DNA of 64,000 bases from Clitopilus passeckerianus (Eukaryota; Basidiomycota; Agaricomycetes; Agaricales; Entolomataceae), in assembly GCA_944990035.1 (NCBI GenBank), contig CALYLX010000126.1, forward strand, positions 496,001-560,000, given 5' to 3'. The position numbers and the translations under genes are program-made. The notes beneath the pieces are model-generated. The model made no database searches. It had not been told where the DNA came from and saw nothing but the letters and a program-made list of their open reading frames with translations. Positions 10,928 to 21,656 of the stretch are shown here, piece after piece (within the stretch, counting starts at the first letter, position 1; every line of letters starts with the position of its first letter).

Positions 10928-13290
10928 TTACAAGATATATCGGAATTCACGGTTCTGTTTGTCTGTGAGGTCGAGGAATTCCTACACGAATTCATCAGCA
11001 AAACGGATTTCGATTAGGGAAGACTTTACTTACCTTAGCAACTTTCTTTTCGACAACAGTCCCGTCGGCTTGTATATGTGCAACATAGATATCATCGTAT
11101 GTGTCGTCGTATCCTTCTCGGTCTCGCTTCTTGTTCTCTGCAGAAAGAAGGGCGCGCAACACCAGCATCAAGATGGCTGAGACGCCACAGCAAACAGCGA
11201 TGATTGTCCAAGGAACTTGATTCCTGTACGTGGATAATGAGTATGACAACACTTATGCACGGTAGCCTGTGATAGATTACCTCGGCTGGTAATGCTTTTT
11301 CCACATGAAAGGGCCCGCAGCATTACCGATGGCATAGAAAATGAAGTAGATAGCGTTGACAGTTGTTTCTAAAGGTCAGAGTTGGGTAAGGCAAAGCTTC
11401 AGGTCAAAAAGAAAATAGATTCGTCACTTTTTGTATGTCCAGCAACTATACTCCCAATCCAACCAATCATCAGAGCAGAGGGTGCGATAGCAAAGACTAT
11501 GACATTGGTGAGTAATGGGCACTGGATTATGACTGGATGAACTTACTGGAAATCCAGTATGAGAACAACAATCCAACCTTGAGGTGAGATGACAAGGTGT
11601 TGACCAAGACTGCGCCGAGGATAGCAGCCATAAAGCACAGAGCGCCGGCAAAACCTCGACCGACGCCTCTTGTGGAGGCCAGACCAACAGCGATAAGGAT
11701 CCATAGAACTAGGTAGGGAAAGTTAGAGACATTCAGCGCGAGCATGGGATGGCTTACTCTCCATGGCGCCATCAACCGTTCCAAGCAAGGTTGTTTGGCC
11801 GAGGGTGTATCCAAATTGACTGACAATAATTTGGCGTTGGTTGGTGAGCTACAACATGAGTTAGGCTAATGATCCAAATGTCGATGGTTACTGGTCATGT
11901 ACCGAGTTGAAAACATTTCTGCAACATTTTGTCAGAATACTACCGCGAATTATACAGACACATGTATACTCACGAAACGCCAGCAAAGAGTGCCAAAATC
12001 CACGTCTTCGGATCAGTCAAAGCTTCTATGAACTGATCCTTCTTCCAGGTCTTGTTCTCAACACCTGCCTGATTAACCTTGATTCGTTGGACGGCGAGAA
12101 CTCGTTCTTCCGGGGTCAGGAATTTGGCGGTAGCCGGGGAGTCGGGGAAGAAGAACCAAAAGACGACCGAGGTGAGCAAGGTAATGAGACCGCAGACAAC
12201 CATAAGCCATTGCCAGGCGTGGAAGTTGGGAGTCTGCAGAGCCCTCAGTCACTGACATTAAGGGCACCAGAGATTGCGTACCTTTGAGTGGATCAAGCCG
12301 AAACTGATCAAGCCAAGGAAGATGATAGCGGATCCATTCATCAGGACTGAGGAACGAAAGTGAATCATGTGCCCAGTTTTGTGCATTATAGAGTTGACTT
12401 ACACCAGTAGCCAACACGGCGGGTTTGTTCCTCACGGGTGTAGAACATCGAGGTAACAATCATGAATCCGGGGGTAATGGCACCTTCACACATGCCGAGG
12501 ATAAAACGAACTGCGAAAAGCCCTCCGAATGACTTGCAGGCTGCATGACAGAGCAGAGCAACAGCCCAGATGAAGATGTTGATACTACGTGGGATTCAGA
12601 AACATGGTCGCACAGGATAGGAAACTGGTAGCTAACCTCATCCATTTGCCGACAGGGAGTTTTTGGAGAGCAAAGTTTTGAGGCCACTGAACACCATTCC
12701 TCTCGGTAAATATAGCAAGGATTTTGAAGGAATTATCGAACCTCGAAAACTAGGTAACTCAGGTAGAAGATCGTTCCGAGCCAGTTGAATTGGTTTTGCG
12801 TGAGTTTGTTATCCTGTCTGTTGAAATCACGGGGATTAATTGGTTAAACAGTAAGTCAAAGGGAGAAAAGGACTGGGACACCAACATCAGTCCAAGAACA
12901 GCTGATTGGCCCAGCGTAATCTTGTCCGCAAACGCCATACTGTAGTAGTCGCGTCATTTTTGCCGGTCATTGTGACAAACCCCCAGACACTTACAGATAC
13001 ATGACTAGATGCCCCGGTTGAGTACGGCGAAGCGAGTGTGACGAATTTTGGTGGACTTACTGCACATGAGAGGCATGAGATGGAGGTCAATCTTTCTCCT
13101 GCAACAGAAATGCGGTTGGTGTGTGTGCTTATGGACGAAGACTCTGAACATACCTGAGCTTCCGTGCAACCTCAGGATCGAGGTGCGGCTCTGTGCCCGC
13201 ATCGACCAGAGCAGCAACATCAACCTCTGTCTCCTTCACTGCGTGTGCGTGCGAACGCTTTTCGTTGGACTTCTCACTCGCAGAATCCAT
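10928..13290 (-). CDS. MFS transporter, Dal5/allantoate permease type
   Basis: A many-exon gene starting at the ATG at 13290 and ending at 10928. Exon 1 is 13290-13154, exon 2 is 13098-13061, and a 10-nt microexon at 13004-12995 supplies the bases that join KIDLHLMPLMC to MAFADKITLG. The last exon (10981-10928) encodes EFLDLTDKQNREFRYIL, a hallmark ending of fungal anion:cation symporters of the Dal5 family. About 12 hydrophobic segments are visible, with typical family stretches such as NQFNWLGTIFYLSYLVFE and FILGMCEGAITPGF. It probably imports a small organic anion such as allantoate, nicotinate or a related vitamin; the substrate cannot be read from sequence. A TATA box sits at 13354-13362. 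Confidence 0.88.
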
Positions 13291-14091
13291 AGGTGGCAGA
13301 TGGAGAATGGGTATGGGAGCGCCTCTACATCCCGCTGTTGACCGCCGAGCGAACTTTATATAAGGAGGAACCCTTGGAGATGTCAAACTCCCACTGACGC
13401 TTAGAAGTCCAGGTGAGAGATCTTACACACGCCACATGCTTCCCTGCCCTGATCAAAGCAGTGACAAGCTCTGATCCTTTGTAAAATCGCCGATGATATC
13501 GACATAGGCAACTTTACCTCCTTCAAGCGCTAACAACATGATGGAAGTTTCATTTCCACTCAGAGTAAGCCCATAGTCTTGTAGGGCACTTGTAGGTCCA
13601 TAGCTGAGTCTGAGAAACACCCTGAGTATTCCAGGTTCCTTCAAATTTGTTCGGCAAAGCTAGGCGGTTGCTTCAGGAAGGGGTGTACACAGCAGAACAA
13701 TATTGGTCGAAAGCTTCATAGAAGGTTATTTCAATAGCTCGGGCACACTGCTGTGAGAACGCATGTGCCATCTCAAATTCCTTCGAGTGTAATGAACGAG
13801 TAATGAAGAAACAAGACCATTTGGCACCGTGAGCGCTAATAATAATATCAAGTGATTTGTGAGGACTCTGAGGAGACAGGCGAAACACTGCCACCAACGG
13901 CACTGAGTTTGGTTTGTTCGTTCACAACCAGTTCACGACGACCATCGCTTTCGTTCCCGAACTCTCATCGGAGTTCATCACCTGTTTCACTTTACAGTTA
14001 GCTGTTGGAACGTTTTCCAATAATATTATTTTGACTGGCTTTGGAGTTGGTGTGAATTGTCACTCTTTTCAAAAAATTCCAAGTTGTTGGT
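13291..14091. other. Intergenic region with two short minus-strand frames
   Basis: Apart from the TATA box, two minus-strand frames are open at 13903-13673 and 13644-13453. They encode about 76 and 63 residues without a recognisable domain, and I could not join them by plausible splice sites to each other or to an ATG. They may be a decayed or small hypothetical gene. The right side should contain the CLP1 promoter. Confidence 0.3.
13354..13362 (-). promoter_or_regulatory. TATA box of the Dal5-type permease gene
   Basis: TTATATAAA reads on the minus strand about 65 bp before the ATG at 13290, the usual distance for a regulated fungal promoter. Confidence 0.5.
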
Positions 14092-15951
14092 ATGAGCTCT
14101 GAAGAACACCCGGCTGACACCAAAGAATGGACCCTTGAACCAGAAACAGAGTACAGATTCGAGCTCGATCCTGGCACATCACTTATTATCAAGGTATTTC
14201 TTCATTGTGTTTGGTGTCGCACTGATCTGATATGTTCATGCAAATTCTCTTCAGCTTGTGCATGGCCGCGCTGAGATCTTTGGATCTGAGCTGGTGGAAG
14301 GCAAACCTTATCTTTTTGGCCAAGAAGCCAAAGCAGCCGTGTTTACATGGGAAGGATGCACAATAGAGATAAGTCAGTTTTATATCCTCGCTCCTAACGA
14401 AATCTTACCCGCCATTCAGCACGTTACAGGCAGACCATCGACCGAGTATGTATCGGACGAAACGCCAATGTCACCCTATGCCAATGTCCACATCGCATTT
14501 GAACAGATGCGTGTCCGTGCTTTACGAAGTGTTCACGGCTCCCCACCACATGACGATGATCCTGCATCGAGCACTGATCCTCCGCGAGTCCTTGTCTTAG
14601 GGCCGGAGAACTCAGGCAAAACCACGGTCTGCAAAACTTTGGTCAACTATGCCGTGCGTGCAGGACAAGGGTGGTGTCCACTCCTTGCCAACGTGGATCC
14701 CGGAGAAGGTGGATGGGCTGCACCTGGGGCGCTCTCCGTGTCTCCAATAACCGCACCCTTGCACACAGGCACCCCTACTAGTACCTTTGGTTCTGCTGCT
14801 AGTTCGGCGCCAGCAAACATATCCTCTAATGCCCTGTTACCTTTGGTATATTGGTATGGACACACAGAGACGACGCGCAATCCGCTGCTAATGGAGAGGA
14901 CAATACGCAACTTGGGGGAGAATGTGATTGAGAGGTTTGACTCGGACGAAGATGGTATTCACAATCCCCAAAGCACATTGACTTCGAGTTCACCTTTTCG
15001 CAGCTAAAGTTTCAGGAATCATTGTCGATACCCCATCCTCGTTTGCATCTGGCCCAGCAGATCATCGTCAGAAACTCATCAAAGCTTGTGTGGATGCCTT
15101 TCGAAGTGCGTCTTGACATTCCAGACGCAATCGATCAGAGCACTGACTATTTGTTGCAGTTAATACTATTCTCATCGTTGGTCATGAAAAAATGAACGTT
15201 GAAATGCAACGAACGTATGGCTCGCGCCTCGCAGTTGTGAAGATTCCCAAGTCAGGCGGAGTAAGGCTTCTGTACCTGTCTCCTTAGCTTCCTAATCTCG
15301 GTTTAGGTTGTGGAACTGGATCACGCCTACCATCAGCGACTCCTAAATAATCAACTGCACTCGTACATGTACGGCCATAATATTCAACCGCCAGCAGGTG
15401 TGGAAAGTGCAACTCTAGGCGGCGAGCTCGCCACAGATCTCATTCTTGCACCCTCCTCAACTGTGATCAACTTCTCAGATTTAACTATCTACCGCATTGG
15501 CGCCGGTGAGTCAATTGTGGCCCAAGTCGAAGCAGGTCAAGACTGATAACGTTCTTAGCAACTATGGCACCTTCGTCTGCTCTTCCCATTGGAGCGGCAC
15601 GCGTCGTGTCTGAAATGCAGCCAGTTCCAGTCGACCCAGCGGCACCAGGTTCTGGTTTAATCAATGCTGTTCTTGGCTTGCTTTCATCGCCCGATCCTGA
15701 CGAAAATGAGAGGTACGATGAGGAGCTTCTGGATCTGACTACCATCGGTTTCCTCGTGGTGTAAGTTGATTCCTCAGTGCGAATCCTATCGCGAACTGAT
15801 CGGCCGCCTATCCCATCTCTCCTTCCTCATCAAATGATACAGCACCAACCTCGACATTCCCAATCGTAAGATGACGATATTGTCGCCCAATCAAAGCTCT
15901 GCCATTGGCAAGACTGCTATCGTTGGCTCGTTGGAATGGCAAGACTTGTAA
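14092..15951 (+). CDS. clp1: mRNA cleavage and polyadenylation factor CLP1
   Basis: Seven exons (14092-14193, 14255-14954, 15004-15105, 15160-15260, 15307-15505, 15559-15760, 15843-15951) encode 504 residues, close to the usual size. The N-terminal beta domain begins WTLEPETEYRFELDPGTSL. A P-loop, GPENSGKTT, follows near residue 160, then the ATPase region with GIIVDTPSSFASG and ILIVGHEKMNVEM. The C-terminal domain ends in AIVGSLEWQDL. Clp1 is a nuclear subunit of cleavage factor IA (CF IA) that bridges Pcf11 to the rest of the 3' end processing machinery; the fungal enzyme binds ATP without clear kinase activity. Confidence 0.95.
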
Positions 15952-16656
15952 CCACATATCAATGCCTATCACCACACCTACACTCGGTAGCAGCTGCGTG
16001 GTTGCCGGAGTGTTCAAGGATTGATAGAAGTCTGTAAACTGCTGGTGTTGCCGGGTGCAAAAGTCATATGGTGGGGGATCCCATGTCCCTACTGCCTCAG
16101 ACCGAAGATCAACACATTGTAGACGAGATTTTGTAATCTTAGGACAGGAAATGCGATTACATGCGAATATAAATTCTGAAATCAAGATCAGAAGGGATAC
16201 ACCCTCAAGCGCTCAGGTCCCGTGGGCGCTTCAACGTGGGTCAAAAAGTATAGAGGGAGCATTCCTTCCAGCGTTTAGCCCTGCGGTGTCACCAATACTA
16301 TATCAGCTCCCAAAAAGACGACATTGGTGCAGTCGAGAGCTGTCTTGTATCCAGTCTGATGAGTGGGTTACAGAGCGTTTAAGTTTCTCTGAGACAGTCT
16401 TTCGTATCGCAAGGTATCCGAGCTCTCTACGCTATTGCGGTAAGTACCCGGAATCAATTCTAACAGCTCTTTTCCGAGGTTTGAGAGCGACCTAGCCCAT
16501 TCGTTTTCCGAGTCTTGCCATGGCGAATCGGCGAAAAAGCTCGGCAATGGCCGGTGGCTGTGTCTTTTCAGTGCTACTCAGCAGACGTTGCTGTTTTCGT
16601 CAACACCACAGTGAAAGTCATTGAGGGCCTTAGTCTTGCTCTCACCGCCTTCTACG
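15952..16656. other. Intergenic region, nothing recognised
   Basis: About 700 bp between two genes on the same strand. Short frames on both strands look random in composition. It should contain the CLP1 3' end and the promoter of the mitochondrial ribosomal protein gene. Confidence 0.3.
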
Positions 16657-17639
16657 ATGTCAGCGTCTACTCTTACAAGAGTACTACGCTATCATCGACA
16701 ATCCCCAGGACTGAGTACAGGCTCTAGAGCCTACTCATCCTTCTTCTCCTCGAACAAGTCTGGCGGCGGCGGAGGAAATGGACGCTACTTCAATTCGACC
16801 AAAGTGCCGAAAGCTGTCGTTCCTGGCAATGCGGCCAACAAGAACAGCGCTAACAAGTCGAAAGAGACGTCGACGACCGAGCCCGTCGACAACGTGCATA
16901 CAGGACCAACTAGCAGCTCTGGCATCAGCGCCAAGTCGGAACAAGGGCAAGCACCTGGAGAGGCGTCCTCGTCTTCGGGGTCTGCCAATGTAGCTGCTAC
17001 AGAAGCTCCTTCCAACCCGCCAACTGTTGACAGCATTGCTCACGAACGCTCTTTGCATGCACTCCTCCGGGGCATGCAACAACAGCGACATCCCTCAGTC
17101 ACCGCAAAGGACTTCAAGATCCACCAGTTCTTCTCCCTGCACCGACCTCTCCTTCTCCTCTCTACTCCCGGCTCCATTATCGAGTCGCCGCCTGGCAATA
17201 GCACATTCGGGCCGACGCCTCCCGTTGACCTGTCATCAGAAGCTGCTGTGAATGCAGCTTCTGGACAGCGGTCCACATGGTTGCTTGATGAATCCCCAGA
17301 GGCAACGTTAGATGCTGATGCTGCAGCTGCACGACAATTGGGCAGAGCGCTGACTATGACCCATGCTGGTGCTGCTGTCGCCTGGGAAGATACGATGCGT
17401 CGCCTAGGTCTTGACGTCACGAAAGAGGCCGACAGGGTTGAGATGAAGGAGCAGATGGAGAGAGATTGGGAGGATGTCATGATGGACAGCACCAAGAGGA
17501 AGCGGCGAAAGAAGATGAAGAAGCATAAGTCAGTATTTCTCGCTTCATATATATTATATTTACTAACCATCCTTCAACTCACAGGCTGAAGAAGAGGAGA
17601 AAGGCAACTCGTGCCACTCGCCTGAAGATTGGTCGATGA
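16657..17639 (+). CDS. Mitochondrial small ribosomal subunit protein mS38 (COX24/AURKAIP1 type)
   Basis: Two exons, 16657-17528 and 17585-17639, give 308 residues. The N-terminus is Arg/Ser-rich and suits a mitochondrial targeting peptide (MSASTLTRVLRYHRQSPG). The middle is low-complexity Ser/Ala/Gly. The C-terminus is the diagnostic part: STKRKRRKKMKKHK joined across the intron to LKKRRKATRATRLKIGR, matching the DUF1713 tail of mS38/Cox24. In yeast this protein sits in the mitoribosomal small subunit and is needed for expression of COX genes. The DUF1713 motif itself is split by the only intron. Confidence 0.88.
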
Positions 17640-17848
17640 TAGCGTTATGACCACAATCTAGCTTACGATTTGTCGGACCACTATCTATTCATACCTAGAT
17701 GAACGGATACAGTGTCAATTAATCACGCCTAATCTGCACATCGTTTTGCTCGCTATATGCATGTCTACGAAGCCTAATTCAATACAAAATGTCCACGAGC
17801 TAATTTACCAGTTGGCCCAAACCCCCAAAGAGACTTCAATTATGCACT

Positions 17849-19103
17849 TCATGTTACTGTGACGATCTCACCCCTTCCGTCCTTGAGAATAACGAGCTCA
17901 CACTCAATCTTCTCTCCTGTATCCATGCAGACAATATCTGTAGGGTCCATGCCATTCAGCCTGATCTTCCTCTTCTCGAAGAAAGACCTTCCCAGAACAA
18001 CGTCAAAATGTGGTTCTTCTGACAAATACACAGGGACTGTGACTGTTGTGGGCTTCACTATGCCATTGGACTGCTTTGAGGGCTGTGTTTGAAGTGGTGC
18101 ATCAGGATGTGAGGTAGCTTGTGAGGAAGGTGTCAAAGTGATAGGCCAGACGCCGATGTTCACAAGGCCAGAATAGCCGTAGTATCCTAGTGTTGCATTC
18201 TTTGGGATGAATCCGTATTTGATGGCAAACTTGCGAGAGATGTAGACATGGCGGTAGCCATTCTTCAGCAACATACGTACTGCAAAGGCACTGTTGAATA
18301 TTTGGACGGTAAGACTGCATGAAAAGTGCTTACCATTCTGCACAGGACCGATGCTTCCCATGACGGTCCGTACACCATTCTCAGAGTGGAATCTGTTGAA
18401 TTCTTTCTTGTGTTTCGGTACACCATCCTCGGTCAAGGAAACTGCATCACCGTTAGCAGTGCCAGTGGTGCGTTTGCTCTTCGTCGACTTCTTCGTCCTA
18501 ATTGAAGGTGACGGAGAAATTCCTCTCCCGGATGCCCGAGCCCGGGCTGGATTGAATAAATAATATGAGGGGTTCTGGTAGTCAGTTGAGCCGGGCAGAG
18601 ATTGAGTGGGATTGTGGAGATGTAGAGTCGGTGTTTGAGGCTGAGATGGTACCGGTTGAGCAGGAACCGGGCTAGAGATAGATGGGGGAGCCAGGTGCGA
18701 GGAAATGCTGCTCCCAGAAGGGGCAGAAGCTATAGACATTGGTGTTTGCTGCTGCCTCCATACGAATATGGTGTAGTCCGAGTCTAGTCGTTTCGGGTTC
18801 AGCTAGGTGCAAAGTGAAATGTACATCCGGTTCATACCATCGTCAAGGTTCCAGACAGAATCATTGAACTCATACTTGAGCCACCCCGGACCAACACGCG
18901 CGCCATGATACGTTGTATGTGCCTTCCTGCTGAGCGTGTCATATAGATCCTGCAGAGTATTCTGCGTCACTGGGGAGAATATCATTCTGGGTAAGCCTTC
19001 GCCGAATCCATGTGAATTAGCCAACCGAGCCCGTACGAGAGTGAACGATCGCAAAAGACGTCGTCGGCGTATGAATATTGAGTATTGCAGGAGGAACAGC
19101 CAT
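17849..19103 (-). CDS. PB1-like domain protein with degenerate retropepsin-like domain
   Basis: Proposed exons are 19103-19037, 18996-18838, 18783-18334 and 18279-17849, giving 368 residues. The splice linking exon 1 to exon 2 (a 40-nt intron) is the least certain. The N-terminal 90 residues resemble a PB1/ubiquitin-like fold, ending VWNLDDDSDYTIFVWRQQQ. A Ser/Pro-rich linker follows. The C-terminal 180 residues run through VRMLLKNGYRHVYISRKFA and FDVVLGRSFFEKRKIRLNG to DGRGEIVTVT. They follow the retropepsin-like layout (LIDSGAxxxFIS...FDVILGxxFL), but the catalytic Asp-Ser-Gly is Lys-Asn-Gly, so protease activity is not expected. I believe the family is conserved among fungi, but I know no assigned function. 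Confidence 0.7.
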
Positions 19104-19685
19104 TACACTAGGCTTTAAGAACGCAAACCAGGACGATGGTGTTGAATGGTGAACTGCTAGGGGATGCCCCCGCGTCGCCCATGACGGTCATCCTCCAAAT
19201 GCGGTTGTCCTCGATCAAGGGACCTCCAACCTCTTCCCAATAAGCTGAATATGATAATAGAAGCTTCAAGCCCGCTAGACCTGTCGACATTCTGCATTTT
19301 GACTTGAGCTAAAACTGACATTGAGGCGTCTTTTATATTGCTCAAAATTGTTCAGCAATTGAATATCCTAGTCACAACAAGGAATTTGCTAGGATTGATC
19401 AAAGGCCAGGAAGTAATAGCATTGACTACATAAATTCCACATGTGGCGACCAGGTTAATGTTCATGCTTTCAACGACATTGGCGGAGCTGGATAGATCCG
19501 AAAGAAATACCGCACGGCGACCCTAGGAAGTGCAATGGCTCAGCACCATGCGGTGTGGTTATTCAGATCGGCATGGGAGTAACAGCATCAACTGAAAAGG
19601 GGCTTGGTAGATTGACAAAAAGAGTTTACATTGGTAGGAGACCACGCGACAAAAAAGGAACCCCGGCATGAGCCACTGTCAAACC
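19104..19685. other. Leader/promoter region with upstream ORFs and a TATA box
   Basis: A minus-strand TATAAAAG at 19331-19338 points into this interval. Downstream of it are short frames starting at 19321 and 19290; the latter encodes 60 residues and stops at 19108, just before the ATG at 19103. They may be uORFs, a separate small gene, or 5' exons of the PB1-like gene. The 3' end of UBC9 lies at the right edge. Confidence 0.35.
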
Positions 19686-20717
19686 CTACTTAGGAACGTT
19701 TTCCCTTGCTTGGGCACGCACCCTCCGCCTAGATAGTCTCGTCAGTGGGAAACCTTCAATTAAGCATGTTAGTCTACTTACTCATATGCAACCTTGTCGT
19801 TCCTTGCAATGTGTTGTGTTGGTCAGTATTCATGGCCTCAAGCGTTACCCAACGAAACTCACTTGAACATCGTATAGGCATCACTTTGTGCTGGATCATT
19901 GACGTTTGGATCATCAAGTAGATCCTGTATGCCTAGAAGGATCTAGACTTCCGTTGTTTGAAACCACGTTGGTCGATGAGGAAGACTGTACGAACCTGCT
20001 TGATTGTAATGGCCGGCTTCCACGATTTCTCTTCATCCAGGATGGAGAGACAAACGGTCCCAGAGGGGTACACATTGGGGTGGAAAAGCGGTGGCGTAAA
20101 TTTGCCTGTTCAAAGCAGGTCAGATCTTATTAGGTCCAGCAAGAAGATGGGGTACATTTCGGTGGCTTCGAGGGGTAATCTGAAGAAGTGGCAATCAGCA
20201 TCAGCATCGTGTCTTGTTCCCACAGAAGAGAAAACACACCCTCAGGGAATGTTACCATGAGTTTGAACAAGCCACCTTCCCATGGTGTCTGAAAGACGTA
20301 TCATGAGTACCAGATGAGATAAGAAAATTCGCGATCCGACCGATTCCCGGTGCAGCAGCGATTCATTTTGTACCTACATTGGCTTTTCCTGGAATGCCCA
20401 CCTCCCATTCCATCAAGTTCATAGAACCATCAGTGGCTTTCGTTGGTTTTGCGTAGAAGCCCTATGGAAAGTCGCATCAGTAATCTTCGGTCAGGCTACC
20501 ATCCGCATCGAATGAGAAGATAAGAATTTGTCTGGTGCAAGCAGAGCAAGTTCAGACGCAGGGATCCCGACCACGGCGCGTAATAAACGCGAGCATCCAG
20601 CACGTGGGTCCCAGGGCGTTGACTAAAACAACGCAGAAATCTCTCACTCACAAATGGGTGGTCTTTCCTCCATTGCTTGCGTTCTTCGGCCAAGCGAGCT
20701 CTGCAGATTCCAGCCAT
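19686..20717 (-). CDS. ubc9: SUMO-conjugating enzyme UBC9
   Basis: A gene of about eight exons encoding about 158 residues, the usual E2 size. It starts [20 protein letters not shown] (exon 20717-20652) and continues through [20 protein letters not shown]. The active-site region is [16 protein letters not shown] with catalytic Cys in GTVCLS, followed by [29 protein letters not shown] and the tail [14 protein letters not shown]. The basic N-terminal helix and the [10 protein letters not shown] context separate Ubc9 from ubiquitin E2s. Some exons are very small, for example NDKVAYE alone, which is normal for basidiomycete UBC genes. It transfers SUMO from the E1 to nuclear substrates. Confidence 0.95.
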
Positions 20718-21461
20718 GGGATTAACAAATCAGTAGGATTAGTGGCCAAGTGGTCTGGAGAAAGTTATCGGTGGCCCGTGTTGAGCGCGGCTCACGGATG
20801 GGGAAGGTATATAAAGAGGCTTAGTCAGCGGCTTGAGAAACTAATAAGGCCAACCAGTATATGGGCGCTAAAGTTCGCATCGTGACTTGGGTGAACACTC
20901 AACTAGTAAACACGGTGGCGGAAACGACCCACCGTCAACCCTCTTTAAAGGCTGACGCGGACTAGGGAACCGACCTTGTGACTTGCATCGGACTCTCAAA
21001 GATCACCAGAAAACAGAAGAAATAGCCCACCGCGGCCAAGCGGGAAAGAAAATGACAAGCAGACGAATACTATTCCGAGCTATACTCTCTCGTCCAGACG
21101 GTTACGTCCAAACACAAATCATGTGCTGGTACCATGCATGTGAACTTGCGAAAATCATATTTCTTGCGTCGACGGTTGTCGAACCTATAAATCCAAACTC
21201 AACATCACCGAGGCTTCCCGTCCAAACGACTCTATCAGGAGGAGTTTCCGCGTGGCGCATCTCTCGGAGGCATGGTGATCCAAGGCCCGGAGAGTTATTT
21301 ATTGAGATTTTTTCTCTTTTATAGAATATTGCTCATAGCATAATGGGGAAGAGATGATCAGAAGTTGCAGACCTAGCCTCACCCAGGTGATCACACGCCG
21401 ATCAGCCTGAGGATGAGCTTTCTCAGAAATAAAAAGTACACGCTGTGTGTGTATCCACAAG
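20718..21461. other. Intergenic region, nothing recognised
   Basis: About 740 bp between UBC9 and the tRNA gene. Several short frames exist but none shows a domain or good splice context. It should contain the UBC9 promoter. A run of T on the minus strand just after the tRNA (A-run on plus at 21431-21435) would serve as the Pol III stop. Confidence 0.35.
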
Positions 21462-21561
21462 TGCCCATGCTGAGGGTCGAACTCAGGACCCTTGCATTCC
21501 TTGAGATGCTGGGGAAATGTAACCTCATAAGTACAATGCTCTACCACTGAGCTACACGGGC
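21462..21561 (-). tRNA. tRNA-Ile(UAU) with 28-nt intron
   Basis: Read on the minus strand, GCCCGTG (acceptor) pairs with CATGGGC, the D-arm is GCTC...GAGC, and the T-arm is CTGAG-TTCGACC-CTCAG. The anticodon stem TTGTA pairs with TGCAA across an intron placed after position 37 (intron 21525-21498). The loop reads C-T-T-A-T-G plus A, so the anticodon is TAT. The 5' half closely resembles yeast tRNA-Ile(UAU), which also carries an intron. Position 37 reads G rather than the expected A, which is a little odd. Confidence 0.82.
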
Positions 21562-21656
21562 GTTCTTATGACTGAGCGTGATCAATTACGTCGCCGCATC
21601 GGGGAGATCGAGATGGGTTTATGGATATTTGCCGTTTCACCAACTTTCAAACGGCC

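Noticed and set aside
13453..13903. Two minus-strand frames of 63 and 76 residues between the permease gene and CLP1
   Set aside because: No splice combination joined them to each other or to an ATG in frame, and no family was recognised.
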